A stretch of DNA of 64,000 bases, from positions 33,046,918 to 33,110,917 of the forward strand of contig CP136062.1 of NCBI GenBank assembly GCA_032622095.1, read 5' to 3'. This stretch comes from Siphonodentalium dalli (Eukaryota > Mollusca > Scaphopoda > Gadilida > Siphonodentaliidae). Below are positions 25,681 to 37,249 of this stretch, one piece after another. The notes below the pieces were generated by a model. The model was not told where the DNA came from. It ran no database searches and saw nothing but the letters and a program-made list of their open reading frames with translations. The number at the start of each line of letters is the position of its first letter. Position 1 is the stretch's first letter. The position numbers and the translations under genes were made by a program.

Positions 25681-27739
25681 AAAGACCGATCCGGTATAAA
25701 ATTGGTAAATTTAGCAATTGGTATCATTCGACGCAGGAGATTCCATAAAACAGAATACAAAGTCCTCAAAATTGAAAATTCACATTTTAGCATGGCGTCC
25801 AATATGGACAGCGATATCGGAAAACGCTGAATTTCTGCGGCAGAAGCATCAATTAACAGCAAATTAGTAATAAATTGAAATATACACAAGCAATGAATAC
25901 ATGTAAATAATAATAATGCGCCAAAATGAGAAATATCGCACGAAATACCCCTTGTGCACCATGTATTAACTGGTACTTTAAGAGCACACTAACGCTCCAA
26001 TTTTACGAGAAATAATGATTTCAGAGTATAAAAGAAACATATGACTAACTACATATAAGCTATATCTGATGTATATCATGACAGAGCATGTGAAAGCAAG
26101 GTATCATAAAATGATAAAATCTGGACTATTGGGCGCCCAGAAGCGGAAAAACAACACGGTTTGGTTTATGCTGCTTCATCTTGAGTCGTGTAATTAAACA
26201 GTTACATTGGATTTACTAGCTATTTATCAAAACAAACATGAGTAACAGACTATTTCCAATAAATTCTAAACTGGACAACAATTGCCTACATTCTCTGTGG
26301 CAGAGTCTGTGTTAATATCTGAAGATTAAATTTGATTAAACACACCAAGGCTTTATATACGCGACCTGCACTACGTTTTCCACAATGCGCTTACCCCTTC
26401 TCCCTAATGCTACATATATCGGCTGTACACACAACCATAGCTATCAAGATTGAGTGAATGGGCAACTCTGAAATAACAGCCTTAAACGCCGAACACCTGA
26501 TAATCACACGAATGCGTGGGTGGTATTATAAGATAGTTCTAAACAAAAAAATGGCGACAACGTACATTATGCACCACGTGGTATCATATTCGAGTTGTAA
26601 ATTGCCGACTGAAGTAAATTTAACAAATAGTCCACTAAGAAACCGGTTTGGTAGCAGCATGAGCATGTGTTTTATATAAAATCCACGGTGTCCCGTACGG
26701 TGAGATTGAGTGCTTATTCGTTGGAGAGATATGAGTTTCATTACAGTATAATACGCATTGAAGCATAAGTGTATGGTTTGTTGTCACGGAAATAGCGAAA
26801 CCGTAACTAGTATTTGTACGGCAAATTCAGATTCTATGTCACATTCGAAATTAATCATTATGCCAATGATACTACCACACACCATGTGGCGAAACATTTC
26901 GCATTTTGGATGCCCGAAATTATTTGTTTTGGCCCGACTGTTGGGGAAAATCTAAGCGGAAAACGACATAATTAAGGACGTACACCATTTGGTTGGTCTA
27001 TGTTGCAGTATAATTCAGATGGCTATGGTGTAGTGATGTGTGTACCCTTAGAGATATTTAATAACATGCTTGTATATTTCCCCTACGTATTGTCACTTCC
27101 ATGTGGTTAATTTGTTTCCAAATATGTTGCTTTCGTCATGGCATGTTTTGGATTTGCGGCCATATTGACAGCCATCTCATGGACGCAATTGCATTGTTTT
27201 CTGTCTGCGGCCCCTGTACTCTTATTTCACACAAACTGACACCACTGTGTGCTTCCTATGCCACAATATACCATATAATGACTGATTTCGAGAACTAATG
27301 TATTATAGATAACCGTGTTGGATTCCATATTGGATAACAACAATTACCCAAAGCGGATTTTTGCGGACTTTTCAAATTATTGTTGACAAAGTTCTCATCA
27401 TTCGAATTATACCAGATTCGATAATTTACCAATTTGTTCCAGGTGTAACCCCATAGAGACCACACTATTCCCCCATATGAAACTAATCGCAGAGTAAATA
27501 AATCCATTACCATTGAGGAAATTCCTAAGTTCTGATGAATGCCAATGATAAACAGTCTTTCGGCCCAGATATCATCCAACATGAATGCTAAAATGTGAAA
27601 GTGTTAAACCTGTTCTACACAATTTACTTAACTTTATATGTGTTACTGGCATATTACCCTCAGTGCGGAGGCAATTTCGATATGCCCTATACCAAAGGAT
27701 AAGAATCCCATCTGGCAAACTTTAAAGTAGTTTATTGAA
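25681..27739. other. Non-coding stretch with dispersed repeats
   Basis: No supported gene. 25,784-25,880 and 26,575-26,690 are inverted relatives of 13,320-13,440 and 12,905-12,990. Other frames carry no family signature. Confidence 0.35.
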
Positions 27740-29140
27740 TAATAGATTGAACGAATATTTCTAGAAGATGAACAGAATGGCTTTAGACCTGGTCGATCAT
27801 ATTTGGATAATATTTTTATGTTATCATCTCATAAGTGGCAAACGAAAGATTTTTACGACTTGTGTAGGCTTTAGAAAAGCCTTTGATTGCGTTTATCGAG
27901 AAATGCTGCTATTTAGGCTTCGTAAGGGCGTCTCGTGTGCCAACATGTACCAGTTTACAAAACGCATGTATCAGAACACTTTTTCGCGTGTTCGAACTAA
28001 TGGAAACATATCAGAACCCGTTAAATGTTGTGTTAGTGTAAAACAAGCGACAGTCTTCTAGCGACACTTTTTAACATTTTCGTTAACGATCTTATTTCAG
28101 ATATTAAACATTCAAAGAACTACTTATATTTTCATTTTCGAAAATCAAACTGTAAACATGACTGATCAAAATAACTATCTTGGTGTTATTTCCACGAGTT
28201 TGGTCAATTCGATATATTTACATACTAAGTGTGATTATCACTAAATCCAGCATTCCTATTGTCGGCGCCCACGTGACTAGTTGCAGTTATTTCTCGGTGA
28301 ACGCACAAGAGCTCATAACTGCAGCCCCATAATTACATCACCGCGTCATAGTTTTCGGAAAGAAGAACGCGTACTGTTTTGGGCGCATTTGGACTCGCGC
28401 AGGATTGACTTAATAAGTCATCAGGTTTCAATATAAAGAAAGTGTTCCTGTTAACGTTTGCCAAGGGTGCTATGTGATATTTTGGGCTGGTTTTGTCACG
28501 ATACACTTTTCGATTTAAATACATTTACAAATGCGGCTTTTTCGCTAAATGTATATAAACATAAGGATTAACTGTCATGTGGACTGTTTTTATGGAGATG
28601 TAACCGTGTGGTAAGTGGTCATAACTTGTGTAAAACCCGAATAACCGTGAGGTAAGTGGTCATAACTTGTATGTAAAACCCTTCGGGTTTTACACAAGTT
28701 ATGACCACTTACCTCACGGTTACATCTCCATAAAAACAGTCCACATGACAGTTAATCCTTATATGACAGCTGAAACTTATTCAAAGTCAGCAGACAGATC
28801 CCTCTGACATCTTATCAAATGTTCACACATATTAGGATATATACTTCAAAACGTTTGGTAAAATTTTCCAAAACTGTGTAAGCCCAGTTATGGGTTATGG
28901 GTCTTGGGATACTGCAAATGCCCTTGTATAGACATGGTTCAAAACAGAACATTCGGATATTATCTTGGTGTCCATCGATTTTGTCCGCTATTAGCCATTG
29001 AAGGCGAAATTGGTATCCGAAACAAGTAGATTACGCCGATGGGTCAATATGGCTAGACTTTACCACCTTATTAAACTGTCTGATGAACGACTTTTTCTTA
29101 TGGGAACTCGTAGAAATATCAGATGGTTGGAGCGCGAATT
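27740..29140 (+). pseudogene. LINE reverse transcriptase pseudogene, interrupted
   Basis: Read in changing frames from 27,750: EDEQNGFRPGRSYLDNIF, then FRKAFDCVYREMLLFRLRKG, then a FNIFVNDLISDI block, then NNYLGV near 28,170. The LINE text breaks off near 28,225. After about 540 bp of unrelated DNA it resumes at about 28,765 with a V-PVMGYGSWD motif and an R-LRRWVNMARLY block to about 29,140. This is the order of a CR1/Jockey-type reverse transcriptase and its C-terminal region. The catalytic Y/FADD segment is missing and several frameshifts are present. Confidence 0.6.
28226..28763. mobile_element. Insertion ending in a foldback hairpin
   Basis: This segment interrupts the LINE pseudogene. 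Its right part is a near-perfect inverted repeat: 28,558-28,644 (acataaggattaactgtcat onward) is mirrored by 28,680-28,763, with a 40-bp spacer that is itself a partial copy of the arm (ccgtgaggtaagtggtcata). The arms of about 85 bp could extrude as a cruciform. The left boundary is inferred from where the LINE text stops. Confidence 0.65.
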
Positions 29141-29887
29141 TCTCTGACATGACATTCTTACAGAAGCTAGAATGATACATACCCTTGAAAATATACAATT
29201 TCTGACATTTTTGCACCCCGTATCTCTCACCTGGGATTGTCGCACCTCCCTCGTTTTCCATTGTACTGTGTATAAACCTCTTTGTCAGAAATCAAATCAC
29301 TTTGTCAGCGGGAGAACCCTTCCAAAGGCTCTCACTGTCAACATGATAACCCATCAAACGTATCTCACTGTCAACTGGTGTCCCTTTAACTAAACTTACT
29401 ATATATGGTGATACCTCCCTCATCGATAAATTAAGTCAATTGCATGCAATGCCCCTTTTCGATCAGAAACATACCGTATATATACACCAGTGGGGGTGAC
29501 CCCTACCAAATTCCTTTTTCACCCGGGGTAAATATTTCATTGTGAAATCTGAATTATAGAAATTTTACGTGTGTGATTATGTATTGATGAATTTATTCTA
29601 AAAATGTGGTCTCTCTCTCTCTCCTTGTTCTCTATAAAGCAACATATATGTAGTATAAAACGATGGAGTCGGAAAAATAAGTTATCTGAAGTTTCCCATT
29701 ACACCAGAAATTTTGTATTGATATTATGATTATACCAGCAAAATGTGTTGACCATATCCAATAATAAAGTGGATCAATATGCTTGTTATTGAAATTATCA
29801 ATAATAACTCTGTCGTGATGAAATGAAAATTGGTCATCTCCAAATTTTTTTGTTAATTACTTGTAATTCGAAGTTATATACTAATAC
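29141..29887. other. Non-coding stretch
   Basis: No gene seen. The phrase ggctctcactgtcaaca at 29,328 recurs at 36,796, on the far side of the possible 6.7-kb element, with related flanking words (gagaaccc, aacccatc). Confidence 0.35.
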
Positions 29888-31301
29888 TTAAAAGGGAACT
29901 GTTAATAAAACTTTTTGTTCAGTAAAATAAACTATACCAGTGTCATAACGTAGAATTAAGGTAACTAAAAACGAATCATATTCGAAAACACCAACTTATA
30001 GCGTAAAAATCGAGATTTTAATGCCTTTTGGACGTCGAAAATAATAAGGAAAAACTAAAAAGCCAGTTTTATGTGCACAAAGAATCGTGACGTCAACGTG
30101 GGAACGCAACTTTTTTTCGGATGAGGGAATAAGACGTAAACATGTCCACGTGTTTTCTCATTTGTTTTGTTAAAAGCGACTTACGATACAAATCTACTAT
30201 TTTCAAGAATTTGGACATTTAGAAAGTATTGATGACTGAAGTGTGTAATCATATAATATCACGGAGTTGTGCTAGGACTATACGTTGGACGCTGTTTTGA
30301 GAATTTTCGATGAATATTGTGAATTGGATTTTCGATTCTGGAGGTTGACGTTTCGCAATTGAAACAAATTGACACTTTTATTGACAGATTTATGTTTTAG
30401 AGGAATGTTTATCAACCAAGAGTCAAAATTATTGGACTGTAATGTGCATAGAACAGTTGTCTGCAGTTTTCAACACATTCTTGGTGGAAAAAGATTCTAA
30501 AACTACGATGGCAATTTGGGAAGTAAATCACCTATTTTCGATGTTTTTTCCGATGGTAATCCGACGTGGGCCGTATTCAACAATGCCAGCAAGGAGCTGA
30601 TGCTGAACTCTTCCAATTTGATGATTATTTATTATAATTAATAAATATATTTTTTAACCATTTCGCTTGTATATATATTCTCCAAAATCAGTTGGACAAG
30701 TGTACAAGTAGGTGAACAACCGATATACATTGTACAATAATAGCCTGATCGAGTTAAAATAGATTCATTGATCGGTCTTCCTGGCATATTGCTCACGGTT
30801 GTATTGTAAGAGGGGAGACCTCTAAATTTCTTGAACATTGAAATTCCGTTTGTTTAAGAATTTGTAGATGTTTATATTGAATATTCTCAGTAAATAATTA
30901 TTCTGTTTGTTTCAAAAGAAATCAGAATAATTGTTATTGTTTGCAAGTACTAGTATTGGTTGAAAGATAATTATAGAACAGTTTAGATTGACTCCCCTCT
31001 TACCAGATGCATGCTGACTGTGGAAGATCGATCGCTCTATTTAAGCACTTCCGGGCTATTATAGATCACTCGGTGATTCACCAAGGTTTGTTGGATGGCT
31101 CAAACGATGTTTCCTAAGAAATTCCTTCCATGGCCGGTTTATATATACCCTTAATTTGAACCACACAGTTGATTATTTCGTACCATATGTTTTGTCATTT
31201 CACATCATATACATTTGTATGTTTCGTTGGTTCCCACAAATGGTAATTGGTCATGCGTATGCAGCGTACCATGTGAAAAATTATTTTAATTTTGTTAACT
31301 T

Positions 31302-31371
31302 AATGAAAGCGAACATGTTTACGATTTAAAGTTACAAATGAAAGCGAACATGTTTACGATTTAAAGTTACG
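31302..31371. repeat. 35-bp direct duplication
   Basis: The word aatgaaagcgaacatgttta followed by cgatttaaagttac occurs twice in tandem. Confidence 0.9.
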
Positions 31372-31989
31372 TGATGATGACAACCCGACAATTACATGTA
31401 AACATATTTCTTTCTTTTTTTGCCAAAAAAAATTAACAAATTGAAATTGTGGCAACAAAGTTAAAGATACATAATCTGAATTAACGCTTGCATATTACTA
31501 TTTCCTTGGCTACGGGGGTAAACATATTTGATTCGAGTCGAGGAACCCACCCGTGTTGAACAAAATGTTGATAAATAACAGGTTTTGGGCAATTGTTTAC
31601 TATTGTTGACTGGTTAGCATATTGTTTTTTTGGGCATTTAATCGATTCTGATAACCGAAGCGGCATTTCAAAAAAATGTTTGTTGTTGGAATCTGATAAT
31701 ATGGGAACCATCGAATCGGTTTGAGTACCTTTAATGTTATTTCCAAAAAATAATACGGAATACTCAATGGTACAAATAGTCGAAATGATACATGTACTGG
31801 TATGAAATGTCCAAAACCCTGGCGCGAAACATCTCTATGTCAAACTTCTATGGCATGAAATGTCCAGCAACCTATTGGCTGTTCAGTCCATTGCACATTA
31901 TAATTTATTTCCAAATAAAGGTAATACTAAATATTAAAGCAGCGTTTAGTGTTAAGTTCAATCTTGAACTAATTGTACATGTGATATAG

Positions 31990-32160
31990 TCACAGGGGCT
32001 TGTTGTAAAGAAAACAAGTAAAATTGAGGGTGCCACTTTATCAAACATTATAAATGCATCAATATTCTATTGATATGTATACCGGTACATGTAATGCTTT
32101 ACAAACGCATTTTTTTGTATATATATTTTTACTTGTTTTCTTAACAAGCCCCTGTGGCCT
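31990..32160. mobile_element. Small hairpin element, hAT-like ends
   Basis: cacaggggcttgtt and aagaaaacaagtaaaa at the left are mirrored by acttgttttcttaacaagcc and cctgtgg at the right. Ends of the form CAGGGGC are common in hAT-type MITEs, but the flanks do not show a clean 8-bp duplication. Confidence 0.45.
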
Positions 32161-32609
32161 CAGTTTAAGTACATGTATAGGAAGCCACGACTTATCTGCG
32201 AAAGAGCTCTGGGTCTCTTGTTCACTCATTGTGTGACCACTGAAATCAGAGACGTGGCTAGGTAGTCTCCCCATTGGGGAGGGGTGTCCACCTTGATACC
32301 TTTATGTTACGACAGCACCCCTTGGAAGGAAGTTTCCTACTGATGGCTTTTTCGGTCCAAATTGTTTTCAAATTTTTGCCCGGTACGGCTTGTTATCAAA
32401 CTACATTTGTACATGTACTTACCGTAGGTGAATATCACTTCAATTTGCCTTAAAGGTACTCAATCCGATCAGAGGGTCCCCATCTCAACAGAATCCAACA
32501 ACAACAATCCGATCAGAGGGTCCTATATTACTATTTTTGTGATGTCACTCATTTGAAAGAGTTGTCAATAGTACACTGTTACTAAGAGGCAAACTAATTA
32601 ATGTTATGG

Positions 32610-32750
32610 ATAGGGTATTACTTGGTTGGTTTGATATTATAGGCCTGATTTCAGCCATCGGTAACCTCATTTCAGCCTTCGACCTTCGATGTCAGGCTGA
32701 TAGAGATATGAGGTTACCTCTAATATCAAACCAACCAAGTAATATCCTCT
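32610..32750. repeat. Inverted repeat, about 24-bp arms
   Basis: tattacttggttggtttgat at about 32,617 and its reverse complement at about 32,722 enclose a second small inverted match (gatttcagcc...). It looks like a foldback relic. A separate inverted pair (ggtactcaatccgatcaga at about 32,456 and tctgatcggattgagtacc at about 34,726) lies 2.3 kb apart and may be ends of another element. Confidence 0.6.
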
Positions 32751-34199
32751 AAATATTATGTAACTACTAACTAGCAGGGTCGTTACCCATGTTAATGCAG
32801 TGTGGTATTGTTTTGCCCCTCCGATATTTGTCCCTTACCCCAATACCGTCAAGTGCTGTATACATTTCTAATCTGCACAATTATGTTGATTATCTTTCTC
32901 GTAAGAAATTGCCCCTGTTAGACCCCTTTGGAGCCATCTAGAAGGTCCCTCGTGAATCGTGAATTAATATAGAATAGACATTCACAAATATAGGTATAGA
33001 TAAAGATTTTTTAAGAAGTTCCCGGACCCCTGTGGTTGTAAATAGAATGCACTCAGATATTCTGACTTCAAACTTGTGCCACCTTCTAATTTACATGTAC
33101 CGGTATACTACCGGTAGTATTGCTTGATAAGTTGATAGACATGTGTTGATTTGATTTGGGTTGAAAGATTAGAAAATCAGTGCCCCCCTCTCAAAATTAT
33201 CATTTAAAGGTACGGTTGGCCTTGGCGGTGGGTATCCTGTGAAAATATTTCCACCCGTCAAAAACCGCCACAAACAGAAAGAACAACAAAATGTAGACAG
33301 ACTTTGTCCGTATACAAATAAGAAATATCGCATAAACAGTATGTTATTGTCATATTTTTGACCATTGTTATGTAAACAACGGCATAAAAAGTTACTTTTC
33401 TGGTGTTTGTTTATATTATGATGGTAAACATAAAGAGCGTTCTTTGTGGGTGAATTCCTGATATGGAACGAATAAAGAGCGTTTATGACATTTGTGTGTG
33501 ATTAGCCAGCAGCATTGTGTTGTCTTCTGTAACACAATCAGGCTCTTGCTTAGGTAAAATATAGTAAATCTTTATGATAACATGCTGTTTACGCGATGGT
33601 CATGGTATATATGAACGAAACTGTATGCGTTTTAATGTTTTTCTGTTTACGGTGATTGGAACAAATATGAATATTTTCGACAACTAAGGCCTCACGTGCC
33701 TTTAAGGAATAATCTTGGTTTTTAATGTGATTACAGTTTAAAGATGGTCTATCTCTCCCTAAACCAAGTTTTATATGCAGCAGTTTCCTGAAATATGTAT
33801 GAAATATTAAAAATAATAAATAAGAATTGAAAACTCCTGTCCGGAAATGCTTCTATCTGAAAATATTGATTTTATTTTATATTTTCTGGTATATTAGATA
33901 CATACACATGTACAACTAATTTGGGACATTTTACAGCTCGCAAAAATGTTTGGAGTGTAGCAAGTGGGAGAACTCTATCTGAGATCGCCTGAAAGTTTTA
34001 TGACATGACGGTTTGTTGTAAAAATAGTAACGAAAAATATGTCCCAATTGATAATCACATTATATAAGAAATTGAATGCCCTCATAGTGGTGAACATCTA
34101 CATCTATACCAAATTTCATTGAGATCCAAGCAGTTATTAGCACTACTGTTCAAGTTATGCCCTGAACAGACATCAGACGGATGGACAGACAGGTGCAAA

Positions 34200-34232
34200 A
34201 CAGTATACCCCCTTTTTTAAAAGGGGGTATGA
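34200..34232. repeat. Short hairpin taccccctttt/aaaagggggta
   Basis: A near-perfect palindrome of about 24 bases follows a gacagacagg tail and a ccaaatttcattgagatc-type motif, the same style of 3' end as the satellite block at 6.8-10.6 kb. Confidence 0.6.
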
Positions 34233-35191
34233 ATATCGATAATTGATATAAGCATTTCCTGACATGTGTCTTTGACTCGATTTTATTATTTTATATCCTG
34301 GGAATTATAGAAAACATATTTAGGAAGCTATAGATATAAATCCATCTTCAAATGCTGATCACAAACTGATATTAAATCAGTGTTTGTGATTCGGCATAAA
34401 GCCTTTAGACTCTACTGTTCAGACTTTACTGTTTACAGCTACCGGTATAATCTTGTGTGCCAAATGCAGGGTGGAATAGTGCGGATGAAGATGGATAATT
34501 ATAAAATCAAGTGGTAATAATAACTCGATTTTAGAGTTATTCATCTTCATCCACAATATTGACCGACACCACCTTTTTGACGGTGTGTTTTTGGGCCACA
34601 AACAATAGAAATAATAAACTTCAAAAATTGATATCTGATCACTCAAGAGTGTTGATGAGTAGGTTCCTCGACTCGAATCAATATTTTTTACCCCCGAAAC
34701 CAAAGAAATAGTAATTTAGGAGCATCTGATCGGATTGAGTACCGTTAAACAATTATTTTTGTGTCTAGACTTGATTATAAAGCAAGTTTTCGCAATTGAC
34801 ATGCTTAAAATTGATATATGCATGGGGAAATGTAACCATCGTTATCTACGTACATGCCCCGTGTGCGCAACATCTCAAATGAAAAATCCAGTCTCTTGTA
34901 CTAGTATTTGTAATTAAACTATTTGTATAGCATTTGTTATTTAAATTTAGAACAGAGCCATAATTTTTTTTAAATGTGCAGATCTACATGTATGGTAATA
35001 CGGCTTAAGCATCGTGCAGGGTGGATTTTTCTCATAAAATTAATAAACATACAGGTACAAATATTTGGCACACAAGAGTAGGCACTTTGGTGGAGTCTGA
35101 TGATGTTAGATGCTGATGGTCTAAAGGGTCAGTGTCTGGTTGTTTCCCTTGCAGAGGAGATATAAATGGGTACACGACATTTTGGATCGTC

Positions 35192-35425
35192 TTAAGTCGT
35201 TTCGTACCATATTTTTTGTAGTTTCGCACCATATTTTGTAGTTTCGTACCTTATTGTTTGGTCGTTTCGCACCATGATGGAAATCAATTCGTCTTTTCAT
35301 ACCAATGATACCATATCACTATACATGTGCATGTATGCCACACCATAGGGAAACAAATAAATGATTTTCTGCAAAGTACGAAATAAAAAAACGTAACCAA
35401 AAAATATGGTATGAAACGACCATGG
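35192..35425. mobile_element. Hairpin repeat with gtagtttcgcaccat motif
   Basis: The word gt(c/a)gtttcg(t/c)accatatttt occurs about four times in 35,200-35,275 and in reverse complement at 35,400-35,425, giving inverted ends around about 230 bp. It is probably a non-autonomous foldback element. Confidence 0.5.
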
Positions 35426-36170
35426 TATCGGATAGTGAAATAATGAAGAAGTCACTATACATGTAGTTGTATATCATTTATATGGTCACAATATATATAA
35501 TGCAACTTGAAAGTTGATATGACATCTGTTCTGTTCGACTTCAGGTGTATTCAATTTCTACTCCGGCAATGTTCAGAATCCTATCCATTGATAATCCAAC
35601 GACACTGGTACAAGGCGTCTAGAAATTAGATTCCATATTTAATATAATTATAAATCCTTCAGATATTCAGTGTTACCGATTTCCAGAATCAACAACTGAC
35701 TGTTCAAGGCGGTTCCACTCAATGGTTGTTTTTAAGAAGTCATCGTATTGACTAATGCGTAATGTACAGTGCTAGTACGCAGTAGATCGAACGATTCTCT
35801 GATGGTGATGTTAGCCCTAAAACAATACACACCTCCTAAGTTCTCCACCAGATTTTTACAGACACTCCCTGCCACACTGGGGACAGTAACAGTACTAACA
35901 CTCACACTGAGTGGATAGGCCTACTGGTAGTCGAAAATCTACGGGATACTAAAGATATAGTAAATTTTGGACTAGCCTACTGCAGTACTCGGAGTGTACT
36001 GGTACTGGTACAGTGGTAGTGATGCAGTCCTCAAATTTGGTTGCTTTATTTTCCTTGTCTTCTTGGAATTTGTTTTTTAGAGTTAGATGTAGATTATTCA
36101 TTTGTAGAATAACAATCAATTATCATGACAATCGTCGTCAAAAATGAATGACATTGATAATTTAATCGAT

Positions 36171-36395
36171 TCAATGATTGTTGACACTGTGACTTGGTGA
36201 ATTTAAATTTTCGCTGTCCTTGCGGCTATCTTCGTCGGCTGGTTCGTGTAAATATGAGCCAATATTCAAACGCAAGCCATCAAATGCATCTTCAGTATCT
36301 GCCATAGATGCAGTATCCTCCGCAACACGTAACTCGTCGTCATTTTCGTGATCAGAGTCACTTTCAGACGCGGAAATGCTCTGTGCAGAAGCCAT
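36171..36395 (-). CDS. Acidic N-terminal exon-like frame
   Basis: From ATG at 36,395 the minus-strand frame encodes 74 residues: a serine and acidic-rich stretch (SESDSDHENDDE) followed by LNIGSYLHEPADEDS. A short PY/SYxxEP motif after an acidic leader is seen in invertebrate P2X7-like-domain proteins, many of them from mobile elements; this is a resemblance only. It lies 230 bp inside the right end of the possible TTAA-flanked element, pointing inward, where an element gene would start. No zinc-binding continuation was found, so it may be the first exon or a relic. Confidence 0.3.
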   Translation of the reverse strand: MASAQSISASESDSDHENDDELRVAEDTASMADTEDAFDGLRLNIGSYLHEPADEDSRKDSENLNSPSHSVNNH

Positions 36396-36639
36396 TTTTC
36401 GTAAACAGTTCGTCTGCGGGGGCAAGTCCCACTTTGACGTCACGGGTTTTGCGGTCACGTGACTCGAGAAAAATCAGCTAAGAAATAATAATCGATTTTT
36501 AAAAGTCGCTAAAAACACGTTTATCGATAAAATTATATCTAATTTTGTATTGGATGTTATATTTGAACCTTATTCACACCAAACTAGCCATATAACATTG
36601 AAATGATAAACATTTAACAGTTCCCATTTAAAGGAGAGA

Positions 36640-36890
36640 GAATCCACTTTCGTTTTGTAACCTCGTAACAATTATGTATATATTATCTATGTCAATGTAT
36701 ACCCCGCCTGTTATATTATGCATTATATTCTCAAACACTGTTTTTACAGTTTAATGGGAAATAAACATATTGAATTGAATTGAAAAAGAATCCATCCAAA
36801 GGCTCTCACTGTCAACAGGAGAACCCATCTAAAAATTAGCGCTCTTTGCAGAAAATGCAACGTCAGATATGAAGAATAACCCAATCTTCC
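36640..36890. other. Retroelement 3' tail remnant
   Basis: The segment 36,655-36,782 ends in aataaacatattgaattgaa, a polyadenylation signal plus a short gaatt-repeat tail typical of CR1/RTE-like 3' ends. No coding part remains. Confidence 0.45.
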
Positions 36891-36894
36891 TTAA

Positions 36895-37238
36895 AGGGGG
36901 GTTGTACACTAAATCCGGTCATTTATGGGACTATCTCCTTTTATACTCAACAGAACATGTGCAACAAATGAATACATCTGAGCTATGGATTAGTGCAAAA
37001 TACACCGTCTGCTCTGTGAACAATGCAAACAACATGGTAACTATAATGCAAATGAATAAATGGCTGGAGTCATAAATTCATTTTCATTATAATTACCATG
37101 TTGTTTGCTTCGTTCATAGAGTGCATGGGTATATTTTTCACTAATCCATGGCTCAAATTTATTCATTGTTGCATATCTTCTGTTGAGTATAAAAGGAGAT
37201 GGTCCCATAAATGGCCTGATTTAGAGTACAGTAGCCCT
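36895..37238. mobile_element. 344-bp TTAA MITE
   Basis: Flanked by TTAA at 36,891-36,894 and 37,239-37,242. The two halves are imperfect inverted copies of about 150 bp (atttatgggactatctcctt at the left, aaggagatggtcccataaat at the right; accatgttgtttgc inverted near the middle). No coding capacity. The structure and target site fit a piggyBac/Kolobok-type non-autonomous element. Confidence 0.8.
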
Positions 37239-37249
37239 TTAAGAAATTA

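Larger units (their letters stand above)
29892..36627. mobile_element. Possible TTAA-flanked DNA transposon, about 6.7 kb
   Basis: The left end AAGGGAACTGTTAA follows TTAA at 29,888-29,891. The right end, read in reverse complement, is ATGGGAACTGTTAA, and TTAA follows it at 36,628-36,631: 13 of 14 matches plus matching TTAA. Both ends continue with similar, diverged landmarks (taaaaatcgag/t, cgtgacgtcaa-gtggga). TTAA target choice is typical of piggyBac and Kolobok-type elements. No intact transposase was recognised. The interior holds other repeats and one acidic frame near the right end. It may instead be two related solo pieces. Confidence 0.4.

Noticed and set aside
25029-25748. Frames rich in WVGTTYI or VYYAPQ across 25.0-25.7 kb
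   Set aside because: They are translations of the 68-bp minisatellite.
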